This document shows positions 30,149 through 38,588 of a stretch of 55,303 bases of DNA, piece after piece (position 1 is the first letter of the stretch; the number at the start of each line of letters is the position of its first letter). Origin of the DNA: Obelidium mucronatum (lineage: Eukaryota > Chytridiomycota > Chytridiomycetes > Chytridiales > Chytriomycetaceae). The notes below the pieces were generated by a model. The model searched no databases. It was given only the letters and a program-made list of their open reading frames with translations, and had not been told where the DNA came from. The translations under genes and the position numbers were made by a program. The stretch spans positions 1 to 55,303 of the forward strand of contig JAIVFH010000180.1 of the NCBI GenBank assembly GCA_025765595.1, read 5' to 3'.

Positions 30149-30480
30149 TTTTTTTTTTTTTTTTTTATTATTATATGTATATTGTTATGGGTACTGCTGT
30201 TTATTTCGTATTGGTCTTCGCAGGTGTTTGTTTCTTCTTCGACCTCTTCGATGTTGAATGCCTTGGCGGTGATTCGCCGTTCGGGTCTAAGTTCCGGGTG
30301 TAGCCTAAAGCATCTCTCCGTTGGATGCGGGTTTACTTTCGGGTCGATTTTGTTGAGTTCTGAACAATGCTCGCATTTGTTTGCACTTTCTGTAGATTTT
30401 GACATTGGCCCTTTTGCGTTCATGATCGTTGTTTCCCGTGCTTTTTTTTGGGTCTTGCATTCCGCATTTGTGTGACGCAT
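29968..30480 (-). CDS. gypsy-B nucleocapsid-like region
   Basis: The minus-strand frame contains CEHCSELNK…HPTERCFRLHPE, a C-x2-C…H-x4-C zinc-knuckle-like motif as found at the end of gag. It is followed by an acidic stretch and then, at 30149-30166, an A18 run (minus strand) encoding poly-Lys. Beyond the A run the protease frame, one register away, carries the recognisable sequence, so the useful part of this frame ends about there. Confidence 0.65.
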   Translation of the reverse strand: MRHTNAECKTQKKARETTIMNAKGPMSKSTESANKCEHCSELNKIDPKVNPHPTERCFRLHPELRPERRITAKAFNIEEVEEETNTCEDQYEINSSTHNNIHIIIKKKKKNNHKERSANALEISKRHFHQVPCTLSTSGNSSTMGRAQRTKPNTANTASDERKGLQPHLL

Positions 30481-30579
30481 GTATGGGTGAAGACTGCATT
30501 GGTCGTGTAAGGATGCGGTTTGCTTTAATTGCCAAGTGTCTCTGAGATTTGGGTGTGTAAGTGTTTCTATGGTTGGTGG

Positions 30580-31017
30580 TTAAGTCACATCTCTTACTTT
30601 CTTAGGATGCTCCTGCGTTGATTCGAATTGTGGGTATAGTTGGACTGCCTTTTTTAGGTTGTTCACTCTTTCTTCCTGTTCTTTGATCTTTTCTTTGGTA
30701 GCTTTGTACTCGTCTGAGCCTTGTTGTTGTTCTTTGAGCTTCAGTCTTTCTTTCAGTAGTCCTGCCGAGGCCGACTTGTATAGTGTCATTGCTTTGTTTG
30801 CCAGGGTCTTGTTGAGTTGGTCTTCTTCGAAATCTCTCTTGGCTTGTTCTGCTAACATGCACGACCTCCTCATGTCTAGGTATACACTGGTTTCGCTATC
30901 GCCAAGTCCGTGTTTCTGGCTCAACGCCCTTTTCTTCTGGGGGGAAGATAGGGTCTCTTCTATCTCGTTGAGTGTCATGGGCTCGTCTGAGGGGCCTTCG
31001 TTGCTTTTCTCAGACAT
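30580..31017 (-). CDS. gypsy-B gag N-terminal part
   Basis: 145 codons starting MSEKSNEGPSDEP about 720 bp inside the 5' LTR. It is strongly charged and helical (LKERLKLKEQQQGSDEYK, EKIKEQEERVNNLKK), likely a coiled coil for assembly. The typical chromovirus capsid motif is not evident, so this gag is short or partly deleted. It ends at TGA close to the zinc-knuckle frame. Confidence 0.6.
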   Translation of the reverse strand: MSEKSNEGPSDEPMTLNEIEETLSSPQKKRALSQKHGLGDSETSVYLDMRRSCMLAEQAKRDFEEDQLNKTLANKAMTLYKSASAGLLKERLKLKEQQQGSDEYKATKEKIKEQEERVNNLKKAVQLYPQFESTQEHPKKVRDVT

Positions 31018-31741
31018 TATTCGCTGCGTCTTTGTTTGTTTCTTTGTTTACTTTATACCTGTTGGTTCTTTTGTTGTTGGATTTCTATTGTTTCGTTTTC
31101 TGTTCTTTGTTTTGTTAGTGGCTTGCAATAAACACAGCTTTTTATGAATTCGAGGGGTGTTGTGTTGCTCGCTCGTTATCGGTTGTATTTTGCGTTTGTT
31201 GTAGTCAGTATGTGCAGCTGGCTGGAATGTGTATCCATCGATATGGTAGAAGAGCCGCGTTGCGACAACATTCGTACCAAGCACCCTCAGTGTGGCGTGG
31301 AATGCACAAACCACAAATGAGTGAGCGCGATCGGTTTGACCGTCTGCGCGTATGGTGCGATTGCTTCCGCGATGGCACTGTTGGTGTAGTGCTCATCGCG
31401 ATAGTTTCCGTCAAGTACAATATTGGTCAGGGGGAACACACTCGGCCTTTCGGCATCGGTGCTGCACGTTCGGCTCAATGGCTTTGAAGTGCTGTTCAGG
31501 CCGCCTTTCCGTCGACTCGAGATGCAACAGTCGGGCGCATATGCTCCCTATTTGCACTCTATCCCGCTATATTGCAAGATTGGATCATCGATTTGATATT
31601 TGACTCCTGCTGGGTACGTATCCGTTTATTGGTTTGGTGTATTGCGGGTTTTCATGATATGAGAATAAAGTGCTTTGAGTTCTGCAGTAGTAAAGTAATC
31701 TGATGAGTAAAAATCAGATAGTGGAAACTCAAGGGAAAAAA
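31018..31741 (-). other. gypsy-B 5' leader
   Basis: About 720 bp lie between the gag start and the 5' LTR. No standard tRNA primer-binding site is obvious at the LTR edge (TTTTTTCCCTTGAG follows CCATA). Some 60-90-codon minus-strand frames overlap here, but none carry a recognised motif. Long leaders can hold packaging signals; an inserted or captured segment is also possible. Confidence 0.5.
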
Positions 31742-31851
31742 TATGGACTGTCTTCGGGATTTCCCGGTTAGGCGAGGTTAGAATCCCTTGGATATCCATC
31801 TTTATTATGATTATTCTCCTTCTAGAAGTTAGGGTTATTGCTCCGACGACA
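31742..31851 (-). repeat. gypsy-B 5' LTR, 110 bp
   Basis: Identical to 26395-26504. It is preceded (minus strand) by the target duplication TCAAT at 31852-31856. Confidence 0.93.
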
Positions 31852-31856
31852 ATTGA

Positions 31857-32250
31857 CGTCCGGTCCTTGTCATCCCGCTCCTTCATATCAAGCCCTCGCG
31901 TTGCCTCGCTACCCCGCATGTCTAACCCTAAGAGTTACGACAGAATGCATCGGATGCGTCGAAAAATTGTGGATGGATGGTGTTGGACTCGGCGTGTGAT
32001 GGACCTGTCAAAATCTCGACTGGTTGATAGCAACGTACACCCCGGTGAATTCCGCGCTTATTAAGATTGAATTTAAATATTAATATTTAGTGAGCGGTTT
32101 GACGCGCCTTCGTCCAAAACAAATCAGGTAGTCGGAAACCCCATTTCTGGGGGTCGGGTAGGCTCAATAAAGAAGGAAGCAATGTCGTGGCTGCGTTGTC
32201 GGGAGCGTCCGGAAAGGATTCGGAACTGTTCGGGTGTCGACGATAGAATC
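31857..32250. other. unassigned
   Basis: AT-rich DNA with small frames only. 32087-32250 shares style with the adjacent tandem repeat (AATAAA-like and CGTTGCGATAGG words). Confidence 0.3.
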
Positions 32251-32587
32251 TAGGATCGTTGCGATAGGCGTGAGCAACGGTGGAAGATGTATCGACGGCA
32301 GCAAGACAGTTACAAACTGAAAAGATCGTTTTATTCAATAAATACTGAGTCAATAATGTATATTATGCTGAGGCTAACCCTAGGATCATTGCGATAGGCG
32401 TGAGCAACGGTGGAAGATGTATCGACGGCAGCAAGACAGTTACAAACTGAAAAGATCGTTTTATTCAATAAATACTGAGTCAATAATGTATATTATGCTG
32501 AGGCTAACCCTAGGATCATTGCGATAGGCGTGAGCAACGGTGGAAGATGTATTGACGGCAGCAAGACAGTTACAAACTGAAAAGATA
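32251..32587. repeat. 130-bp tandem repeat, about 2.6 copies
   Basis: Units start at 32251, 32381 and 32511 (TAGGATC-TTGCGATAGGCG), with the third cut after 77 bp. Copies are almost identical. Each full unit contains the minus-strand sequence TTATTGACTCAGTATTTATTGAATAAAACG, which resembles an LTR or 3' UTR with a polyadenylation signal, and a CTAACCCTA word. Confidence 0.9.
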
Positions 32588-32663
32588 CCGACGAAATTGG
32601 GTGGCACCTTCGACTTATAAAGGAAATGGAGATGGGAGATAAGGACTAGCCAATAAAGAGAAC

Positions 32664-34279
32664 TACACCCCTAAAACTATTTACGGCAGATATCCGTCAG
32701 ATTCCGCTATTGTCCGGAATCGGCACCGTTTCCGGCCGAAAGCGGCAGCGACCGGCGATCCGGAGTGTTTAAAAGGAACGTGTTCCGCAAGAGGGGATCG
32801 AACGGAATGCGGCACCGCTCCGGAGGCGCATTCCGCCCGCTGGCTCTGACGTTGATTGGAAAGTGAGAACCACCAGAAAATCGCAGCAGAATAGCTGTTC
32901 GATAGGTTGAATCTTTGATCGCACGGCTGACGTCCAAAAGCAGCGGCAGCTAGACGTAACCCAGAACGGACATCTGTCAAGCCGTCTCTAGCATTCCGAT
33001 ACCTAAGAATCACAAAAGGAACACAAGGGTATTGATCTCGGAACCTTTCCACCACATTAACACTACGTTGCCAATACAGCAAGAATGCATGTAGATTATA
33101 CGAAAATGAAACAGTTTCATTTGCAATTTATCTAAACACAGCGTACACCTTACAAAACTTGCAATTAATCTAAGCACAGCGTACACCTACAAAGCGATTT
33201 TGGCTGCACTGCGATAAACGAAATAACTGGCTCTTCCTGTTTTAATTTTCTGAGTCATTTTTTTTACTTGCTTTATTATTTTTTTTTGTTCGCAAAATTA
33301 TGTCACTTTGGACGGGGGTTGTACTTGTGAGATATAAAATCACGACACGTTTTTTTTCCTTCCTTCTTTCTATTACAAAAAACCAATGATTTGACAATCG
33401 AAGTCGCAACAACGATTCTTACCCTTAATCTAACATATAGAAGCAATGCGATCCGGGCTAAGGAATTGGCTGAACGTGAGTATTTACAGTGATCCAAGTC
33501 AAACAAATGTGTCAACTCGTTGCCTCTCCAATAATTTGGGGAAACTAAGGCAATCAACAACACCTCTCGCAGAACGCAATCATGCGTGGCGATTTTGAAA
33601 AGGTGGCAACGGTCAGGTTCAATGGTAGACGCTGTATGCTGTGAGTGTCTGCGACTCTTCTGTATTTAAGTCTCTTCTAATCTCTTTGGTCTTCTGTGTC
33701 TTTATCGGCCCACAGCAGAAGCTTGCAGACGCGCCGCCAGCGATCAAGCCTTCGATGCATGCTAGCTAGCAGCTCTACCGGCTGCTAATTGTCTCGCTCG
33801 GCAGCGGCAGCATCCTATGCCGCTACTGCTGGCACAGGTAAGCATATTACATATCCAGGATGTCGTTGTTCGTATTGTTTAATGTTACATCGAATAAATT
33901 GTATGTTTCAAATTCCACTAGTTTCCGTTGTGTTTATATATTATGGATTTATTTAACTTGACTACTTACCTGTGCCAGGAAGCGTCGGTTGGTTGACGGC
34001 ATGTCCAGCCTCCAGATCTCCGTCTGATACCAACGGTCAAAACCCGAACAACATAGAGCCAGCAGAGCGGAAAGGAGTATCTGGCCGATATCTGGGTGAT
34101 ACTCGGCCGATACCTGGCCGATACCTGTCCGATTCCGGAAGCTGTAGCGGGTGCTGATCGGCTGGCGACCTCCACGTCCGGAAATCGTCAAAAACAATTT
34201 TCCGGTATCGGCACCACAGCGGCTCCGATAACTTCCGCAATTCCGTCCCCATTCCGTACCCCATACTTTTAGGGGTGTA
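32664..34279. mobile_element. candidate TIR element 1 (TA-flanked, CCGATA-rich)
   Basis: It begins TACACCCCTAAAA and ends TTTTAGGGGTGTA, an inverted pair compatible with a TA target duplication. Subterminal DNA on both sides is rich in CCGATA, ATTCCG and CGGAA words in clusters, possibly binding sites. No transposase was recognised inside. A similar pair is at 34703-36941, and isolated halves exist nearby, so the pairing of ends is uncertain. Confidence 0.4.
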
Positions 34280-34556
34280 GCCGATAAGGGATTGTAAGTA
34301 ATCCTTCACATAAAGTTACTAGTCGGGAAAAACACCCGGTCTTAGTGTGTCAATAAAAGATTGGGAAATGTTTTCTGTCTCCTATCTTTCACAAAAGAGA
34401 CGCTTTTTGTAGTCTCCATGGCAACCCCTCGACAAAAAATTCTTCATCTTTTTTTCCGTAGGGGTCTGCATCACTTCTTTCTACAACCCAAAACTAGGCC
34501 AAAACGCAGCACCATCACCGCACCGCACCACCTAGAGCTTTTGCATAGTAAGTAAT
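34280..34556. other. unassigned, contains inverted arm
   Basis: Includes 34351-34409, whose inverted partner is 37412-37485 (shared CAATAAAAGATTGGGAAAT and AAAAGAGACGCTTTTTG). The two arms enclose 3.1 kb and could be ends of one element or two pieces of a dispersed repeat. Confidence 0.45.
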
Positions 34557-34702
34557 ATGGCCGATGCGGAGGTTGCTCAGAAGCCCAATTTTCGATATTC
34601 GTCTTCGTTTGTGCGGAAGGAGGCTGCTGTTCAGACTTGTCAAGAACTCGAAGGCAGTGATGATTTTGTCGATGTAACGTCGCGTGGCTTGTGCAGAAAT
34701 GG
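34557..34702 (+). pseudogene. unknown ORF N-terminal part, cut by candidate element 2
   Basis: The frame starts at ATG 34557 (MADAEVAQKPNFRYSSSF, then EGSDDFVDVTSRG), is acidic and protein-like, and runs straight into the TACACC end at 34703. Beyond the other end of that element (36942) a plus-strand acidic run ESLVSEEEEEELLILI (about 37065-37110) might be a continuation. Reading across requires a frame change. The acidic-leucine style resembles the N-terminus of Harbinger-type nucleases, but this is speculative. Confidence 0.3.
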
Positions 34703-35397
34703 TACACCGCTAAAACATATCCCGACCGATATCCGTCCAGATACCGCAATCGGTCGAAATCATTGCATATTCCGGCCAAAAGCGGCAATCGGTAGTTTTT
34801 CAGGAATTTTACTTTGCAGGATTTGCGTACGGTTGAATCGTCCGGGTATCGCGAACGATTCGGCAGCGATATTCCAGCGGTTCCCTCCGCCCGTCAATCA
34901 TTCGCACGTGCCGGCCAACAGCGTACCGGGGCTCGGACGACAGGAACAGACGACGTATCATTGACGGTGGAGACAACGGCTCGCCTTCAGGATCAAAGGC
35001 GTCTTGTGGCTTGACGAACGCCATAGCATAAGCCTCCCTGAATATTTATTTGGCAATTCATACTTCAGGTTTTGATACACCACTATTATGTAACAAGTAA
35101 GCTCTCAGGTATTGATAAAAACCAAAAGTGATTTATTGACAGGAACATAAATACATGTTTTAACCCTAACACCGACGTTACGCAGCCGTTGCAACACTAC
35201 GCAGTACCAGGAGCACATTTCTGGGACCTATGAGACGACTGAGTAACGTTGGTTGATATTTCAGAACTCTTTCCGGTTGTCTTTGCTTTGACGATCCGTG
35301 TTTGGCTGTTTTGCCCCCTGCGTTTAACCATTTTAACAGGAAATAAAAGAAACGCAATTCTGAGCAATTCCTAAATACTAAAAATAGCAGTATTATT

Positions 35398-35556
35398 ATG
35401 TCCAAACTGGAGTTATTGCAATCTGCCATACTTTGCAATGTTGCCGACAAACACCAAGAGGAGTCCCTTACTGACTTGGAGTCAATAGCCGACGACGAAG
35501 GTATGGGCATGCAATTGCACCAACTGTCAATGAATATCAAAGCACTCAAGCTGTAA
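35398..35556 (+). CDS. hypothetical small ORF, 52 aa
   Basis: Frame from ATG 35398 (MSKLELLQSAILCNV, then ESLTDLESIADDEG) to TAA 35554-35556. Acidic and helical. A GT-AG intron could start at GTATGG after the GACGAAG near 35501 and join it to downstream sequence, so this may be the first exon of a longer gene. No domain is recognised. Confidence 0.3.
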   Translation: MSKLELLQSAILCNVADKHQEESLTDLESIADDEGMGMQLHQLSMNIKALKL

Positions 35557-35602
35557 ACTCCAACAGAAAGCAGCAAACTCACCAAGACCCAATCTGTCGG
35601 TT

Positions 35603-35863
35603 ATGTATGCTCAAGTCCCATTTCCATTTCGACGCAGGTTTAGCAAATTGCTTCCTGCAAGCATTTTATCAAATTGGTTGATGCGGTCGATTGTTGCTGA
35701 TTGCTTATTGGTCCAGATGCATGACCCTGACGATAATGTTGCTGAGGGTTCAGTCGATGATGCTGGCAACAATGGTGATAACGACCATGTGGAAAATTCT
35801 CCGAGTTATTTCAGGGAAAGAATTCAGCCTAAATTCAGGCAGAATGTAGATAAATTGATATGA
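35603..35863 (+). CDS. hypothetical protein, 86 aa
   Basis: The frame starts MYAQVPFPFRRRFSKLLP and has an acidic, Asn-rich middle (DPDDNVAEGSVDDAGNNGD) and a basic end (FRERIQPKFRQNVDKLI). It is not recognised. It is closely followed by the Gln-rich frame, suggesting a small cluster or spliced gene inside the candidate element. Confidence 0.3.
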   Translation: MYAQVPFPFRRRFSKLLPASILSNWLMRSIVADCLLVQMHDPDDNVAEGSVDDAGNNGDNDHVENSPSYFRERIQPKFRQNVDKLI

Positions 35864-35886
35864 TAGCACGTTTTTCTTCAGTAAAT

Positions 35887-36156
35887 ATGATGTCACAATC
35901 TTTTGGCCATCAACAACAACAGTATCTGAACAATGGGCAACAATTCCAACAACATTATCAGCAATAGAATCAACACCAACAATTCCCTCAAGGACAGTAT
36001 GATTGGCGCAAGCCTCAGCCATTGGCCGAAGAACGGATTCGGGAGGTTGTGAGTGAATCTTGTCGCGATGCCCTCCAAGATCATGTCCAGGGCCAAGAGA
36101 ATGGAAATGAGAACACCAATACCCTTCAAGAGTTGAGAAATCTTTTGACATCATAG
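35887..36156 (+). pseudogene. Gln-rich ORF with internal TAG
   Basis: From ATG 35887 the frame reads a Gln/Asn-rich start (MMSQSFGHQQQQYLNNGQ), has a TAG at 35965-35967 within a run of Gln codons (most simply CAG mutated to TAG), then continues …RKPQPLAEERIREVVSES and ends at TAG 36154-36156 (89 codons in total). Gag-like or regulatory proteins can look like this. No domain is recognised. Confidence 0.35.
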
Positions 36157-36200
36157 AATCGCTGTTCTAGGCACAGCGGCAGCTTCTACTGAAATGGCGT

Positions 36201-36485
36201 ATGACATCCAACATGTCTTCAACAACCATTTTCAAAACCCTTCCATTGCAACCGGTCATTGTAAGTGGACTTGTTTCCTTTCTCTCTTGCTCATTGATGG
36301 AATTACAGCGTCACGCTCGTTCACTAACTGGGAAAGTATATTATAACACACTTCAAACGGAAATGCGTCGCATTGCAGCACTGGAAAATTCTGAAGCTGA
36401 AATTGCGAGACTCAAGGATCTGGATGAACAAACTTATCAGGATGCCGAAGATGCATTAGAAGACCGGCTGGAAGCTGATTTATGA
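36201..36485 (+). CDS. small spliced gene candidate, 78 aa
   Basis: Exon 36201-36260, a well-formed 48-nt intron 36261-36308 (GTAAGT … TTGATGGAATTACAG), and exon 36309-36485. Splicing is in phase and gives a charged, mostly helical protein (LQTEMRRIAALENSEAEIA, EDALEDRLEADL). Without splicing the frame would carry a hydrophobic insert. An AATAAA lies 20 bp after the stop. Family unknown; could be a coiled-coil accessory protein of the surrounding element. Confidence 0.4.
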   Translation: MTSNMSSTTIFKTLPLQPVIVSGLVSFLSCSLMELQRHARSLTGKVYYNTLQTEMRRIAALENSEAEIARLKDLDEQTYQDAEDALEDRLEADL

Positions 36486-36941
36486 ATTTTTATTGAGATA
36501 TAAATAAAGGAATACAACTGGAACACAGTATGTAACTTTTGGCTGTTGATTCAAGTGTTTATCCCTTATCACACTAATATTCCCAAAAAAATGCCTGCAT
36601 TAGCGCAAAAAAATTACCTTTGTTCTGCCTATAACACTACGGAAATGCGAGCGGTAAGCGTCCTGTTATCCAGCGAAACCTCTGACGACGCTGCGTAGAG
36701 CAAACGCTCAGGTCTGGAGTCAAGAGTGCCAGATGGATTATTTGACTCCATCGTTCCGCTATTGTTGCAAATTCTGACCGATGCGGCACTGATTCCGGCA
36801 GATTGCATCGTACCTCAATCAGACGGTGTCTTTGTGCGTACGATTCCGTCAGATTGAAAGTTACGGAATTCAGCTCCGCAACGGTTCCGAAAACATCCGC
36901 AGTTCCGGCCCCATTCCGTACCCCATTCTTCTAGGGGTGTA

Positions 36942-38203
36942 GGAAAGGCTTCAGGTGTAGCACTTGAGCAGGTAGGAGCAAGGAAACTCGGTGCGAAACT
37001 CAGCGCCAAGCTCCCAGCAGCGGAAACGTCTGGGTTGCATTCAGCGGTGTCAAACTCTTCAGAATCTTTGGTATCTGAAGAAGAAGAGGAGGAACTGTTA
37101 ATATTAATTACAACCTGCAAGAGATGGAAGAGAGTGTGGAATAAAGACAGTACCTTGAAGCATTGTTTATCGAATCTATCATGGGGACTTCCACTTTGGG
37201 ACGCAATGGATTGCCGCCATTGCCGCTGCCATTGCTGTTGATGTTGCATCTCACTGATGGCATCTGCCGTCGTTGCTGGGTGGTCGTCGACAGCTGCTGG
37301 TGGTTGGTCGGCGTCGATATGATTGCAGCCCGTTGCTGGTCGGAATTGTCAGTTGATTGCACTTGTCGTTTCTTCATGGACTTGGACCGGACTTTGCTTT
37401 TGTCTCCGGTCTCAAAAAGCGTCTCTTTTGCCTGCCAATGAAAGAAAGATAGGGGAGACGGAAAATATTTCCCAATCTTTTATTGGGGCTACAGAAAAAG
37501 GTGAGGTAGAAGAAAAATTTTCTACCCTCTACCTCCACCTTTTTCCTGTCGGCATCTCGAAAAAGGTAGAAGATTTCCCATAATTCAAAAATCGAAAGGT
37601 AGAAACTCAGCTGGGCCAAACAACAGCCACTGTGTTGGCATCAAAACCACACCCACGTCAGAAGCTCTTGCAGGCAAACTAATTCTCTTCTCCTCTAATG
37701 ACTGACGCTTTTTTTATTAGGGCTGAGCAGCTGCGAAAGCATTGAGATGGATCTAAAAGAAAACGACAAGAAAACGCCAACAACGTCAAATCACGCTGCC
37801 CTAGCAGTGGCTCTGATATTGACAGTGACTCCGCAGCTGCTAATGGCGACATACACGGCGACAATATCAAGTTTGGGGACGAGGATGAAGACAATCGAAG
37901 TGAAGTCGAATGTGAATACCACCGAGTTCGCGATGGAATCTCTTCAATTGCGCTTACATACTTATTATTACATTCTATAGATCAGACAGCGATGCCGGAT
38001 GCCATCGAATACCCTGTCAATACATGGACGGGGCTTTACGAACAGTTCCGTTTCTGATATGCCTTGGCCGCATGCGCCGTGGATATATACCGATTATACT
38101 TGATTTGAAGGTGAAGCATGGTGTAAGTTTTCTCGGCCTAGCGATTACCAGCAGCAGCGAATCAGTTCAAAACAATCCTTGAACGGGCCTTAAGTGAACC
38201 ATT
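36942..38203. other. unassigned, fragments of coding-like DNA
   Basis: 37035-37241 encodes an acidic/leucine run on the plus strand; 37412-37485 is the inverted arm matched to 34351-34409. 37480-37580 contains repeated AAAAGGTAGAAGA / CTACCTCCACC sequence. 37750-37960 in the third plus frame looks protein-like (SSGSDIDSDSAAANGDIHGD, then EDEDNRSEVE), possibly an exon after an acceptor at 37718. No gene can be closed. Confidence 0.35.
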
Positions 38204-38212
38204 ACAAAAACC
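38204..38212. repeat. target-site duplication, left (ACAAAAACC)
   Basis: Nine bases identical to 43223-43231, directly outside the terminal inverted repeats of the element at 38213-43222. Confidence 0.9.
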
Positions 38213-38588
38213 TTGTCTGAATGAATCCAGACTGCTCTTTTTATTTTTTTCGAAAACGAAATTTTTTCGAAGAGCAGTCTGAGTGCAAACCTCTAGTGGC
38301 CGCCACTCTATCCCCTCGCTCTCTCGCACCACGCATCGACCACCCTCCAAACTTGGCACGGGACTAAAATGGTAAGGAAACATCAATTTCGCCGCAGGGA
38401 TTTTCTCTCGACCAGCTGTGTCACGAGAATTTGGTTGCTGAAGTTGTTTGACATTCAGGACCCCCTGTCTCCGCACCGAAACACGTTGCCGACCATCGCA
38501 CTCCCCGCGATTGCACTCAACGATATAGAGCCGCTGGTGGAGGAACCAGACCTTGACGCTGCTTCTTGTGTGCCGACTCCAGCGACTC
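38213..38588 (+). repeat. left terminal inverted repeat, 376 bp
   Basis: Reverse complement of 42846-43222 with only a few differences, among them a one-base indel (CACGAGAAT here, CACGAAGAAT on the right) and a C/T change near 38530. It contains a hairpin at 38228-38281 (CAGACTGCTCTT … AAGAGCAGTCTG), a putative promoter region, and the first 73 codons of the left gene. Confidence 0.93.

Larger units (their letters stand above)
26395..31851 (-). mobile_element. gypsy-B: full-length Ty3/gypsy chromovirus, 5.46 kb
   Basis: Minus-strand element with identical 110-bp terminal repeats, 5-bp target duplication ATTGA, a polypurine tract (GGTCTGGGGGGGTGA, read on the minus strand) directly upstream of the 3' LTR, and gag-PR-RT-RNase H-integrase-chromodomain order. 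Identical LTRs indicate recent insertion or sequence homogenisation. The coding region nevertheless has two in-frame TAA codons and several frame changes. The LTRs are unusually short and end in CCATA rather than CA. Confidence 0.93.
34703..36941. mobile_element. candidate TIR element 2 (TA-flanked)
   Basis: Left end TACACCGCTAAAACATA, right end CTTCTAGGGGTGTA; both are related to the ends of candidate element 1. Subterminal blocks (34720-34800; 36760-36930) again contain CCGATA / ATTCCG words. Unlike element 1 it encloses several small plus-strand ORFs (35398-36485). Confidence 0.4.

Noticed and set aside
36815..37249. Minus-strand 144-codon frame as a gene
   Set aside because: Gln/Ser-rich translation overlaps the repeat end and the acidic plus-strand frame; no motif supports it.
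38378..38403. 26-nt mini-intron after the ATG in the transposon leader (ATG|GTAAGG … GCAG)
   Set aside because: It has good splice-site words, but it is shorter than any intron inferred here, and splicing does not put the right-hand leader in frame.
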